64,000 nt of DNA from contig NZ_CP060393.1 in assembly GCF_014274685.1 (NCBI RefSeq), positions 2,167,501-2,231,500 of the forward strand. Reading direction: 5' to 3'. Source of the DNA: Edaphobacter sp. 4G125. GTDB lineage: Bacteria; Acidobacteriota; Terriglobia; Terriglobales; Acidobacteriaceae. A program made the translations under genes and the position numbers. Shown one piece after another: positions 15,014-22,731 of this stretch (within the stretch, counting starts at the first letter, position 1; every line of letters starts with the position of its first letter). Under the pieces are notes generated by a model, which had not been told where the DNA came from, made no database searches, and saw only the letters and a program-made list of their open reading frames with translations.

Positions 15014-16675
15014 ATGAAGATCGGAGCTATGAGCGCGAAGGATATTCAAGCTGTCTCCCTTGCACATGTTGCGGAGACGGACGTATCCCAGGCTACTTTT
15101 GCTGAGAATCTGAGCGAGAGTATTGGGGTTCCGGCATCAATGATTTTCAATTCGCCGGATGATCACAGCGAGGAGAAGCTTTCGAAGCGAAACGAAATAG
15201 CGAGTTCTCCGTTCAAGTGGAAAGAGAATCCCCCGACTCAGAAAGCTGTAGGAGAGCAGCTGCCGGTCGATGCATCTCGCGAGCCCGTTCTGACGTGGAC
15301 GATTCCTTTGCAGGCAAAGCCAATCGTTCTAAAGATTCACAGTGAACTAAAAAACTCAGATGAAATTAAGGGTCCAGATCTTACGAAGGAACCTGTCGGA
15401 GACAGAGGGCTCGCCTCAGGTGAGGTGGATTCAAAGAGGGGACCATCCATCCCTGTATTCCATGCGATGGAGAGCGGCAACGGAAACGTCCAGACGCCCG
15501 CCCCTCCTGTGGGAGATGCGACGACCTTGGGGAGCAAAGAGAGAGCCCCGGTCAGGGAGCAGCCTACCAAAAAAGATGATCGAGTAAAGGCTCTTGTATT
15601 GACAGAGCCTGACCCTGCGTTGAAGGATACAAGGTCCGTTGTGTTAACTGATACGCGGAAGAGTGAGGCGAAAGAGGTTCGTCCTGGAAAAGATGCTAAA
15701 GCAAAAGAGCTGAAAGATTCTATAGACTCAGCGGCTCTTGTACCGGTTCCTGCTGAAGGTATTGTGCCGGCCCTGGTTTCAATACTTGTGGTTGCTCCGG
15801 GTTCGTTGGAGCACCGAGATACGAAAATTGATCGCCTTCTTCCTGTTCCAGATGGTACTGCTCTCGTTAGCAGAGCAGTGGATTCGCGAAACGCAGGTAG
15901 TGTGAAAAATTCGCAGGCAATACCTGCGAAGAAAGATGTTGTGGCAGAAGCCCCTATATCTGCACCTAAGGACATCCAGGTTCAAGGTTCAGATCTTGTT
16001 GGAAAAACTACGATCAGGAAGGACGCGGCAGGGAGTCCAACGGCTTCACATTCTCAGGAAAGAGATTCTTTCTCTGCGATGACGACGAGTCCGTATGAGG
16101 GAGCGGCGGTTTCGCTGTGGGCGCAGGAAGAGCAGGGAACGGTAACGGGAAAAACGAACATTCTGCCGACTCACCTGCTCACCTCAACAGATGTGCCCGG
16201 ATCTGAGGTGCAGGCTTCGCCTATGCAGGAAAGGGAAAGGACTCTGGCTGTGACACCGACCTCGATCGAGGTCGGCATTCCTGGTGGGTCGCATGGATGG
16301 CTTAAGGTCCGTGCCGAGATGACAACGGACGGCGCAATTCAGGCCTCGATGTCGCCCAGTTCCTCGAACCACGCAGATGAATTACGACGTGAGCTACCTT
16401 CGTTGACGATGTATCTGCAACAGGAACAGGTTCCTGTAAGTTCGTTGGCCGTCCATGAGCCGGCCAGGGAGCACGGTTTTTCAGATGCGTCTGGAGGGAT
16501 GAATCCTAACTCCGGGATGGGAGGCGAGACTTACGACTCACAAAGTGCCGAGAGGAGGGCACAGGAGTTTCCTCGAGATGAATCTGTCGGGTTCCTTACC
16601 GAGGTGGAAGAGGAAACAGGTTGGCCCATGTTGTCAGGGGAAAGAGGAACAGGCTGGCTTAGTATTCGGGCGTAA
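15014..16675 (+). CDS. fliK: Flagellar hook-length control protein FliK
   Basis: Protein of about 553 residues. The first 430 are low-complexity, rich in Lys, Glu, Ala, Pro, Ser and Thr, as expected of the ruler part of FliK. The C-terminal FLG_hook domain is visible: GSHGWLKVRAEMTTDG, then ADELRRELPSLTMYLQQE and VPVSSLAVHEP. FliK measures hook length and switches export specificity through FlhB. I start at ATG 15014; a TTG at 14957 and an ATG at 15029 are alternatives. It lies between fliJ and flgD, the common position. Confidence 0.85.
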   Translation: MKIGAMSAKDIQAVSLAHVAETDVSQATFAENLSESIGVPASMIFNSPDDHSEEKLSKRNEIASSPFKWKENPPTQKAVGEQLPVDASREPVLTWTIPLQAKPIVLKIHSELKNSDEIKGPDLTKEPVGDRGLASGEVDSKRGPSIPVFHAMESGNGNVQTPAPPVGDATTLGSKERAPVREQPTKKDDRVKALVLTEPDPALKDTRSVVLTDTRKSEAKEVRPGKDAKAKELKDSIDSAALVPVPAEGIVPALVSILVVAPGSLEHRDTKIDRLLPVPDGTALVSRAVDSRNAGSVKNSQAIPAKKDVVAEAPISAPKDIQVQGSDLVGKTTIRKDAAGSPTASHSQERDSFSAMTTSPYEGAAVSLWAQEEQGTVTGKTNILPTHLLTSTDVPGSEVQASPMQERERTLAVTPTSIEVGIPGGSHGWLKVRAEMTTDGAIQASMSPSSSNHADELRRELPSLTMYLQQEQVPVSSLAVHEPAREHGFSDASGGMNPNSGMGGETYDSQSAERRAQEFPRDESVGFLTEVEEETGWPMLSGERGTGWLSIRA

Positions 16676-16701
16676 TAGCCAGGAGAGAAAGGGAGACAGA
16701 T

Positions 16702-17025
16702 ATGGATTTATCACAACTTAATTCGTTTACGGACCATGAGGGGGCGGCAAATCGCGTTGCTTCCGCGCTGGTTCCAAGGGCGCAAACAACGACTACGAAG
16801 GATACAACCGGCAATGGAATCGGGAGTCCTTCGACGGATAACTCAACCATTACGGCGAATGATTTTCTGACGCTTCTTGTTACCGAGCTGAAGAACCAGG
16901 ACCCGACACAGCCGACTGATCCGAATGCTTATATCCAGCAGCTTGTTGGAGTGAATAGTCTGCAACAGCTGATTGAGATCAATAAGGGAATTGGATCGCT
17001 GAATAGCACTGTAACCGGCGAATAA
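16702..17025 (+). CDS. flgD: Flagellar hook cap FlgD (short form)
   Basis: FlgD N-terminal domain protein, 107 residues. The diagnostic stretch is NDFLTLLVTELKNQDPTQPTDPNAYIQQL, followed by VGVNSLQQLIEINKG. FlgD caps the growing hook and scaffolds FlgE assembly. The protein stops right after this domain, whereas enterobacterial FlgD has about 230 residues with Tudor and FNIII-like domains. The stop is followed by a normal gap and flgE, so I see no frameshift; the short form seems native. Confidence 0.9.
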   Translation: MDLSQLNSFTDHEGAANRVASALVPRAQTTTTKDTTGNGIGSPSTDNSTITANDFLTLLVTELKNQDPTQPTDPNAYIQQLVGVNSLQQLIEINKGIGSLNSTVTGE

Positions 17026-17109
17026 TCTGCCATTTGTTTCGCTTCGCCCCAGATGAAGTGCCTATGCGCCTTGCAAATGGGATAAATTTTGCCTTCAAAA
17101 GGAGAGAAT

Positions 17110-18336
17110 ATGGGTTCGTTTTCTATTGCACTGAGTGGTTTGCAGGCCGATACAGTTTCGTTGAACACGATCGGAAACAATCTGGCTAACCTCAATACAA
17201 CGGCATACAAAAATCAGGGCACCACATTTGAGGACTTGTTTTATCAGCAGATTGGAACTTCTGGTTCCAATAATCCTCTCCAGGTCGGTGTGGGGACGAG
17301 AGTCTCTGGAACTGCAACAGACTTTACGCAGGGGACCTTACTGCCGACAGGACAGCCCAACGACATGGCGTTGAGTGGGAATGGCTTTTTTGTAGTGCAG
17401 CAGAACGGAGTACCGCAACTGACGCGCGCTGGAAACTTTCAATTGAACCAGCAGGGTTCCCTGATCACGGTGAATGGAGCAAATGTAATGGGGTATCCCG
17501 CGCAAAATGGCGTGGTGAATGTGAATGCGGGACTTGTTCCGATCGTTCTTCCGGTAGGTGTAACGCAGGCTGCGCAGGCAACACAGAGTGTTTCGATTAC
17601 GGCGAATCTGAATGCGGGGGCGACGGTAGGAACGGCATTTACAACACCGGTGACGATTTATGACTCTCTGGGAAAGAGTCACGCCCTCACTGTGACCTAC
17701 ACGAAAACTGGGCTGAACACATGGGACTACAGCGTGCAAATGCCTGCAGGCGAAGCGACGGGAGCTCCATTGAATAACATCGGTACGCTGACCTTCGATT
17801 CGAATGGGAACCTCACCTCACCAACAGGAACAATCAGCAATATTACGTTTCCTGGGCTCGCGGATGGTGCAAGTGACCTCAGCTTTAATTGGAACCTGGC
17901 CAGCGGCGGGAATCCGACAATCACGCAAACTACGGCTCCATCGACGACTGGCGCAGCCCTGCAGGATGGATATGCCAGCGGAAACTATTCTGGCTTTACG
18001 GTAGACCAGAATGGTGTGGTTACGGCGAAGTTTGATAACAACCATACCCAGGTTGTCGGCCAGGTGGCTGTGGCTACAGTAACCAACACGCAGGGCCTGG
18101 TGATGATGGGACATAACAACTTTGCGACTACGGCAGCATCAGGAGCAGCCGTGGTTGGAGTTGCAGGGACCGGAGGGCGCGGTACGATCGAGGATTCGAC
18201 GTTGGAGCAATCCAATGTGGATATTTCTACGGAATTTGCAAACCTGATTGTCGCGCAACGGTCATTCGAGGCGAATTCAAAGACGATTACAACCTTTGAT
18301 GCCGTGACACAGGCGACGCTGGGAATGATCCGATAA
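17110..18336 (+). CDS. flgE: Flagellar hook protein FlgE
   Basis: FlgE, 408 residues. It has the axial-protein N-terminus FSIALSGLQADTVSLNTIGNNLANLNTTAYK, a FlgE/F/G central region (NGFFVVQQNGVPQLTRAGNF), a hook-specific D2 domain (TPVTIYDSLGKSHALTVTY) and the C-terminal FANLIVAQRSFEANSKTI helix. It is the exported hook subunit. ATG at 17110 has AAAGGAG upstream; a TTG 21 bases earlier has none. A hairpin terminator follows. Confidence 0.94.
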   Translation: MGSFSIALSGLQADTVSLNTIGNNLANLNTTAYKNQGTTFEDLFYQQIGTSGSNNPLQVGVGTRVSGTATDFTQGTLLPTGQPNDMALSGNGFFVVQQNGVPQLTRAGNFQLNQQGSLITVNGANVMGYPAQNGVVNVNAGLVPIVLPVGVTQAAQATQSVSITANLNAGATVGTAFTTPVTIYDSLGKSHALTVTYTKTGLNTWDYSVQMPAGEATGAPLNNIGTLTFDSNGNLTSPTGTISNITFPGLADGASDLSFNWNLASGGNPTITQTTAPSTTGAALQDGYASGNYSGFTVDQNGVVTAKFDNNHTQVVGQVAVATVTNTQGLVMMGHNNFATTAASGAAVVGVAGTGGRGTIEDSTLEQSNVDISTEFANLIVAQRSFEANSKTITTFDAVTQATLGMIR

Positions 18337-18353
18337 GAAGAGATCAAGAAAAG

Positions 18354-18389
18354 CGGCTGGAGGCACTGAGCCTCCAGCCGTTTCCATTT
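18354..18389 (+). terminator. Hairpin terminator after flgE
   Basis: An 11-bp stem CGGCTGGAGGC/GCCTCCAGCCG has an ACTGA loop followed by TTTCCATTT. The T-tract is interrupted, so read-through into fliL is possible. Confidence 0.7.
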
Positions 18390-18454
18390 AAATCTAAAGC
18401 TGGGCTAATGGGGACTATCTACAGGATGGTCGTGCAATTGCATTTGGTGAAGGC

Positions 18455-18988
18455 ATGGCGACAACACCTCCTGTTATTCAAGCAAAGATCACCTCCGATC
18501 CTGTAAAGATTCCATTTTTCCCATTGCTCATCACCGTTGTGATTGGTGTGGCGGTGGCAACTGCCTCGGTCGGAGGGGTGGTTTATTACTTGCTCCGTTC
18601 AGGGAAGCTATCGCTCCAGAGGGAAATTGCAGTTACGCAGGGAGCGGACAAGGCAAAAAGCCACTTGGTCGTTCTCGAACCTTTGCTGGTGAACTTGGCA
18701 GACAGCTCAGGAACCGCATATCTGAGGGCGGGAATCACGCTACAGGTGGCCGATAGCGAACCTGGAACGGGATCAAAGAAAGCCGGAATTGCGGGCACGG
18801 AGAAAGAAGCGGATGTTGCAATCCGAGATACGGCATTAACGGTTCTAGGAAAGCAGACATCGGACCAACTCCTAGCGGTCGGGGGAAAAGAGCGTTTGAA
18901 AAACGATCTCAAGACTGCTCTGGCGGAGCGCAATACGGGCCTCAAGGTTGTGGATCTCTTTTTTACGGAGTTCCTGGTGCAGCGTTAA
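18455..18988 (+). CDS. fliL: Flagellar basal-body-associated protein FliL
   Basis: FliL, 177 residues. A single transmembrane helix (about 23-47, PLLITVVIGVAVATASVGGVVYYL) is followed by a periplasmic domain with LVVLEPLLVNLADSSGTAYLRAGITL and the C-terminal segment VVDLFFTEFLVQR. FliL surrounds the stator units and supports torque; no stator genes are in this window. It starts a second block of flagellar genes after a terminator-like hairpin. Confidence 0.9.
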   Translation: MATTPPVIQAKITSDPVKIPFFPLLITVVIGVAVATASVGGVVYYLLRSGKLSLQREIAVTQGADKAKSHLVVLEPLLVNLADSSGTAYLRAGITLQVADSEPGTGSKKAGIAGTEKEADVAIRDTALTVLGKQTSDQLLAVGGKERLKNDLKTALAERNTGLKVVDLFFTEFLVQR

Positions 18989-19005
18989 AGAAAAGTGAGA
19001 AGGGC

Positions 19006-19350
19006 ATGCAGACGGAGTTGGTCAAGACAGATGCTGTGGGACTGGAATCGCAACCACTACCCGAAAACGATACGCAGAAGGGGGATGTTTCTCGCATACC
19101 CCTCGAGCGGATGGAAGAGCACCCATTATGGGCGTTGTTATCGCGAATGACAGTTGTTGCGATGGCAGGGATTCCATTGAGCGAGTTCAAAATTGGCGAT
19201 TTGTTGCGCTTGAAGCCAGGAGAGTTGATCGAGAGCGACTGGCAACACACCGAAGATGTCCCGGTTAGGGCTGGTCGTGTTCAGGTGGCCTGGAGCGAGT
19301 TTGAAGTTGCGGACCAGCGCTTGATGGTGCGGCTGACGAGATTGACGTAG
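19006..19350 (+). CDS. FliN-like motor switch protein (SpoA domain), first copy
   Basis: Small protein, 114 residues, with a C-terminal SpoA/FliN-type domain (about 40-112): VVAMAGIPLSEFKIGDLLRLKPGELI, then VRAGRVQVAWSEFEVADQRLMVRLTRL. It sits in the fliL-fliM-fliN-fliO slot but is more divergent than the canonical FliN at 26781. It may form a C-ring FliN ring with the second copy or substitute for a FliM C-terminal domain. The N-terminal 40 residues are unique. Confidence 0.78.
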   Translation: MQTELVKTDAVGLESQPLPENDTQKGDVSRIPLERMEEHPLWALLSRMTVVAMAGIPLSEFKIGDLLRLKPGELIESDWQHTEDVPVRAGRVQVAWSEFEVADQRLMVRLTRLT

Positions 19351-19363
19351 AGGCGGAGGAACG

Positions 19364-19639
19364 ATGCAGAACGCATTTTGGCGCACGGATTGGAATCGCC
19401 AACAGCGCAACGGACTGGCAGGAATGCTGATGGCATTTTGGGCCAATCGCCGGTCCCTCAAAGCCGGCGTGCTAAGCCAGATGGAGTTGATTGAGACGCT
19501 CCCGCTTGGAGGGAAGCGTGAACTGATGCTGGTGCAATGCGCAGGTAAACGATTTGTCGTAGGAAGTGGATCGGATTCGATCGATAGCATCGTTCTACTT
19601 GATTCTGAGAGTACATCTGCCACACAGGACAATTTATGA
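19364..19639 (+). CDS. fliO: FliO-like flagellar biosynthesis protein
   Basis: Protein of 91 residues with the FliO core ELIETLPLGGKRELMLVQCAGKRFVVGSGSDSIDSIVLL. FliO is a scaffold that helps assemble FliP. Typical FliO begins with a transmembrane helix; here only a short hydrophobic patch (GLAGMLMAFW, about 17-26) is present, too short to span a membrane with confidence. The stop overlaps the fliP start (ATGA). Call supported by motif and position. Confidence 0.75.
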   Translation: MQNAFWRTDWNRQQRNGLAGMLMAFWANRRSLKAGVLSQMELIETLPLGGKRELMLVQCAGKRFVVGSGSDSIDSIVLLDSESTSATQDNL

Positions 19640-20526
19640 GGCCAGGTAAATGCTCCTGGATGCTCGGAGTCACGGTACTTTGCTTTAGCGTCAGCCTCTC
19701 TGCGCAGACACTAGAGGCAGCTAATCGACCTGAGTCCTTCCGGGTGAAGAGAGAGCCGGCGGCTTTGCTTACACTTCATCGCGAAGCGAAACGGTCTTCC
19801 GGAAGCTCTGCGGTTCGGAAAACAGTCAATGGAGTTGAAAGAAATAAGGTACTGCAGCCTACGGTGATAGCGAAGCAGTCGATCGAAAATGCGCTCGAAG
19901 CGAATCACAGTGTGCCCTGGTCGATTGTCTTAGGGCTCACGCTTCTGACATTGATCCCGGCCCTTCTGCTGTCGATTACACCGATGGTGCGGTTGCTTGT
20001 GGTGTTTCACTTCCTGCGTCAGGCTTTAGGAACCCAAACAGCACCCTCCAATCAAATCCTGATGGGACTTGCGCTTATGATGACATGGTTTCTGATGCAG
20101 CCTGTGCTTCTGGAGGTGGAGCAGCAGGCGATTGTTCCGTATCGTTCCGGTGTCGTTTCGGGCGAAGAAGCGTTGAGGCGGGGAGTAGAGCCAGTCAAAA
20201 AATACATGCTGCGATATGCACGGGAAAAAGATCTCGCCGTTTTCGCTTCTGCAGCAATGCCCACCCGACCTCAGAGCAAGGACGATCTTCCCGTTCAGGT
20301 TGTTATTCCCGCTTACATGTTGAGTGAGTTGAAAGCCGGCTTTCAGATCGGGGCTGTACTGTTTCTGCCCTTTTTGCTGGTTGATTTGGTCGTCGCAAGC
20401 GTCACGACGTCTATCGGCATGATGCAACTACCGCCGGTTGTCATTTCGACGCCATTGAAGATCCTTCTATTCGTCATGGTAGACGGCTGGAGTTTGTTGA
20501 CGGACCACCTTATTAAAAGTTTCTGA
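19636..20526 (+). CDS. fliP: Flagellar export-gate protein FliP
   Basis: FliP, 296 residues. A cleavable-type signal peptide (1-24, ending SLSAQ) is followed by about 60 extra residues before the conserved core. The core includes PALLLSITPMVRLLVVFHFLRQALGTQTAPSNQILMGLALMMTWFLM and the C-terminal VVISTPLKILLFVMVDGWSLL. It forms the FliP5-FliQ4-FliR1 export gate. The stretch between signal and first core helix (RVKREPAALLTLHREAKRSS) is basic and longer than in enterobacterial FliP. Confidence 0.95.
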   Translation: MRPGKCSWMLGVTVLCFSVSLSAQTLEAANRPESFRVKREPAALLTLHREAKRSSGSSAVRKTVNGVERNKVLQPTVIAKQSIENALEANHSVPWSIVLGLTLLTLIPALLLSITPMVRLLVVFHFLRQALGTQTAPSNQILMGLALMMTWFLMQPVLLEVEQQAIVPYRSGVVSGEEALRRGVEPVKKYMLRYAREKDLAVFASAAMPTRPQSKDDLPVQVVIPAYMLSELKAGFQIGAVLFLPFLLVDLVVASVTTSIGMMQLPPVVISTPLKILLFVMVDGWSLLTDHLIKSF

Positions 20527-20541
20527 TTTAGGAGTGAATGG

Positions 20542-20811
20542 ATGAGCCCAGATCAGACCGTAGAAATGATGAGGCGTCTGCTCATCGAAGCGATGCTTCT
20601 TAGCGCGCCCTTGCTGGTCAGTGCCTGCCTTGTGAGCCTGCTGGTTAGCTTGGCTCAGACGCTAACCGGCATACAGGAACAAACACTTACTGCTGTTCCA
20701 AGATTGGTGGTGGTCTCTCTGGTGGCGATGTTGACACTGCCATGGACGATTCATCGGCTGGTGAACTTTACCGCTCATTTGTTTCAAGATTTTCACCGGT
20801 ATTTGGGATAG
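20542..20811 (+). CDS. fliQ: Flagellar export-gate protein FliQ
   Basis: FliQ, 89 residues, standard size. Two transmembrane helices (about 14-36 and 52-74). Conserved segments are EAMLLSAPLLVSACLVSLLVSLAQTLTGIQEQTL and VPRLVVVSLVAML. Part of the export-gate helical assembly with FliP and FliR. Located 15 bases after fliP. Confidence 0.95.
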   Translation: MSPDQTVEMMRRLLIEAMLLSAPLLVSACLVSLLVSLAQTLTGIQEQTLTAVPRLVVVSLVAMLTLPWTIHRLVNFTAHLFQDFHRYLG

Positions 20812-20827
20812 GGGAGATGTAACCGAC

Positions 20828-21595
20828 ATGGAATTGAGTTCATTTGGATGGCCACAACTTCTTGTTACCGGTTTGCTGGTGATGATTCGGGTCAGCGGTC
20901 TGCTGATCTTTGCTCCATTCTTTTCGTCAATTGCGATCACTCCAAGGATCAAGGCGGGATTCATATTTGCATTGACAGTTCTTTTGACTCCTGCGGTTGC
21001 AGTTATTCCAGACGCAAAGGCTGAGCTGGATGTGATGGCAGTGCTGGGCGAGCTTGGTGTGGGATTTGTCTTTGGGCTAACGCTGATGATGCTGAATGAG
21101 GCTCTGATGTTCGCCGGAACTCTTCTGGGGATGCAGTTCAGCTTTTCGCTGGTAAACCTAATGGATCCAAATTCAAAGATCGAAACTCCGGTGCTGGGCC
21201 AGATGCTGAGTTGGTTTGGATTGCTGGTCTTGATTGGCGTAGGGCTCGATCGGACGTTATTAGCGGCGATGGTACGCAGCTTCAGAGATGTTCCGGTTGG
21301 GCACGCACTGATGAAGATAAAAACGGGGACAGCGCTAGCGGCGATGGCTGGAGAGATCTTTCTTTCTGGATTGCAGCTCGCTGCACCAGTGATTGCAGCC
21401 GCCATGATTGTGGAAGTCACGGTTGCGTTGATCGGAAAGATTGCTCCGCAACTACCTGCCATGGTGCTAGGAATTCCATTGAAAACACTGATCTCATTTG
21501 GAGTGTTAGTGGGTAGCTTGGCGTTGTGGCCAGGTTGGATTGAGCATTACTTCTCGCGGCTTCTGGATGCAGCGGAACGGTTGATTGCGGTATGA
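20828..21595 (+). CDS. fliR: Flagellar export-gate protein FliR
   Basis: FliR, 255 residues, with six predicted transmembrane helices. Conserved parts are PFFSSIAITPRIKAGFIFALTVLL and GELGVGFVFGLTLMMLNEALMFAGTLLGMQFSFSLVNLMDPNS. One copy joins FliP5-FliQ4 and contacts FlhB. The stop overlaps the flhB start by 4 bases (ATGA). Confidence 0.95.
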   Translation: MELSSFGWPQLLVTGLLVMIRVSGLLIFAPFFSSIAITPRIKAGFIFALTVLLTPAVAVIPDAKAELDVMAVLGELGVGFVFGLTLMMLNEALMFAGTLLGMQFSFSLVNLMDPNSKIETPVLGQMLSWFGLLVLIGVGLDRTLLAAMVRSFRDVPVGHALMKIKTGTALAAMAGEIFLSGLQLAAPVIAAAMIVEVTVALIGKIAPQLPAMVLGIPLKTLISFGVLVGSLALWPGWIEHYFSRLLDAAERLIAV

Positions 21596-22731
21596 GCGGG
21601 CAGGCAACCGAACAGGCAACCCCGCAGAAGAAGAAAAAGGCAAGAGACAAAGGCGACATTGTCCGAAGCCGTGAGCTGCTTTCTGCGATGGCGATGCTGG
21701 GCGGCGTCGTGATGCTCGGAACGATTGCCCATGGATTTTCAGGTACGTGGCAAACGATCTATTTTGAGAGCTTACGTTCGGCCGGTATAGGTAGCACGGA
21801 GGGAGATCAGGCGTGGAGCGAGACCGTTCGTCATATGATTCAGCCGATGTTGCTGCCTGTAGGGCTTGTGCTGATTGCGAGCTTCGGCTGTTCTCTGTTG
21901 GCAGGTGTAGTCCAAAGCGGTGGAGTGCAGGTTCACCCCAATGCGATGGCGTTGAAGCTGGAGCGGTTGAATCCGGTCACTAATCTGAAAAACCTTTTTA
22001 GCCTCCGCCAAACAACGCGGCTGATGAAATCGATGATTCCAGCAGGAATCATGGTGATCCTTGGGTGGGGAGCGTTGAAGGGAGTTGTTCTGTCATCTCC
22101 GGTGATGAGCATGACGCGTTTGCCTGCGACATTTACAAGTGCTTATCACCTTGCACTCGATGCATCGTGGCTGATGCTTCTGTGGTCAGCGCTCGACTAT
22201 GCAGTCGAGTGGAAGAGCTGGAATCAGCGATTGAAGATGAGCAAGCAAGAGGTCCGTGAAGAGATGAAAGAGTCGATGGGAAATCCAGAAATCAAGGGGA
22301 AGATCCGTCGGATTCAAAATGCAATGAGAAGACGTAAGGTCAAGGCGGATCTCTCGCGCGCAAGCGTAGTGATTACAAATCCTACGCACTATGCAGTTGC
22401 GCTGGAGTTCAGTTTTGAGACGATGCAGGCACCGGTTGTTCTGGCGAAGGGGCGTGATCTGCTCGCGGCCGAGATCCGGGAGGAGGCGCAATGGACAGGA
22501 ATCCCCCTGGTTGAAAATCCTCCTTTGGCCCGCAGTCTTTATCGAATGGTTGAGCCGGGGCAGTCCATTCCGTTTGAACTATATGCGGCTGTAGCCGGGA
22601 TTCTGGCCTATCTCTATCGGCAAAGAATGGAAGAACGAATGCGAAGACAACAGCAGACCCAGCGAGCCCCGGCGTGGGGTGCGTATCCCGTTATGGGGGC
22701 TGGCATGCGCGGTGTTGGAGGTGGAATGTGA
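21592..22731 (+). CDS. flhB: Flagellar export switch protein FlhB
   Basis: FlhB, 379 residues. The N-terminus KKKKARDKGDIVRSRE is typical, followed by four transmembrane helices and a cytoplasmic domain. The autocleavage motif NPTH is at about residue 263 (VVITNPTHYAVAL), so the substrate-specificity switch read by FliK should work. The C-terminal tail (RQQQTQRAPAWGAYPVMGAG) is longer and Gly-rich. The stop overlaps the GTG start of flhA. Confidence 0.96.
   Translation: MSGQATEQATPQKKKKARDKGDIVRSRELLSAMAMLGGVVMLGTIAHGFSGTWQTIYFESLRSAGIGSTEGDQAWSETVRHMIQPMLLPVGLVLIASFGCSLLAGVVQSGGVQVHPNAMALKLERLNPVTNLKNLFSLRQTTRLMKSMIPAGIMVILGWGALKGVVLSSPVMSMTRLPATFTSAYHLALDASWLMLLWSALDYAVEWKSWNQRLKMSKQEVREEMKESMGNPEIKGKIRRIQNAMRRRKVKADLSRASVVITNPTHYAVALEFSFETMQAPVVLAKGRDLLAAEIREEAQWTGIPLVENPPLARSLYRMVEPGQSIPFELYAAVAGILAYLYRQRMEERMRRQQQTQRAPAWGAYPVMGAGMRGVGGGM

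Noticed and set aside
17041-17110. Possible sigma-54 or sigma-28 promoter before flgE (TGCC..TTGCA)
   Set aside because: The -24 GG is absent; the pattern is too weak to list.
18427-18443. Second -24/-12-like site before fliL (TGGTCGTGCAATTGCAT)
   Set aside because: GG and GC spacing fits, but transcription would begin 2 bases before the fliL ATG and would leave out its ribosome-binding site; only the invariant bases match.
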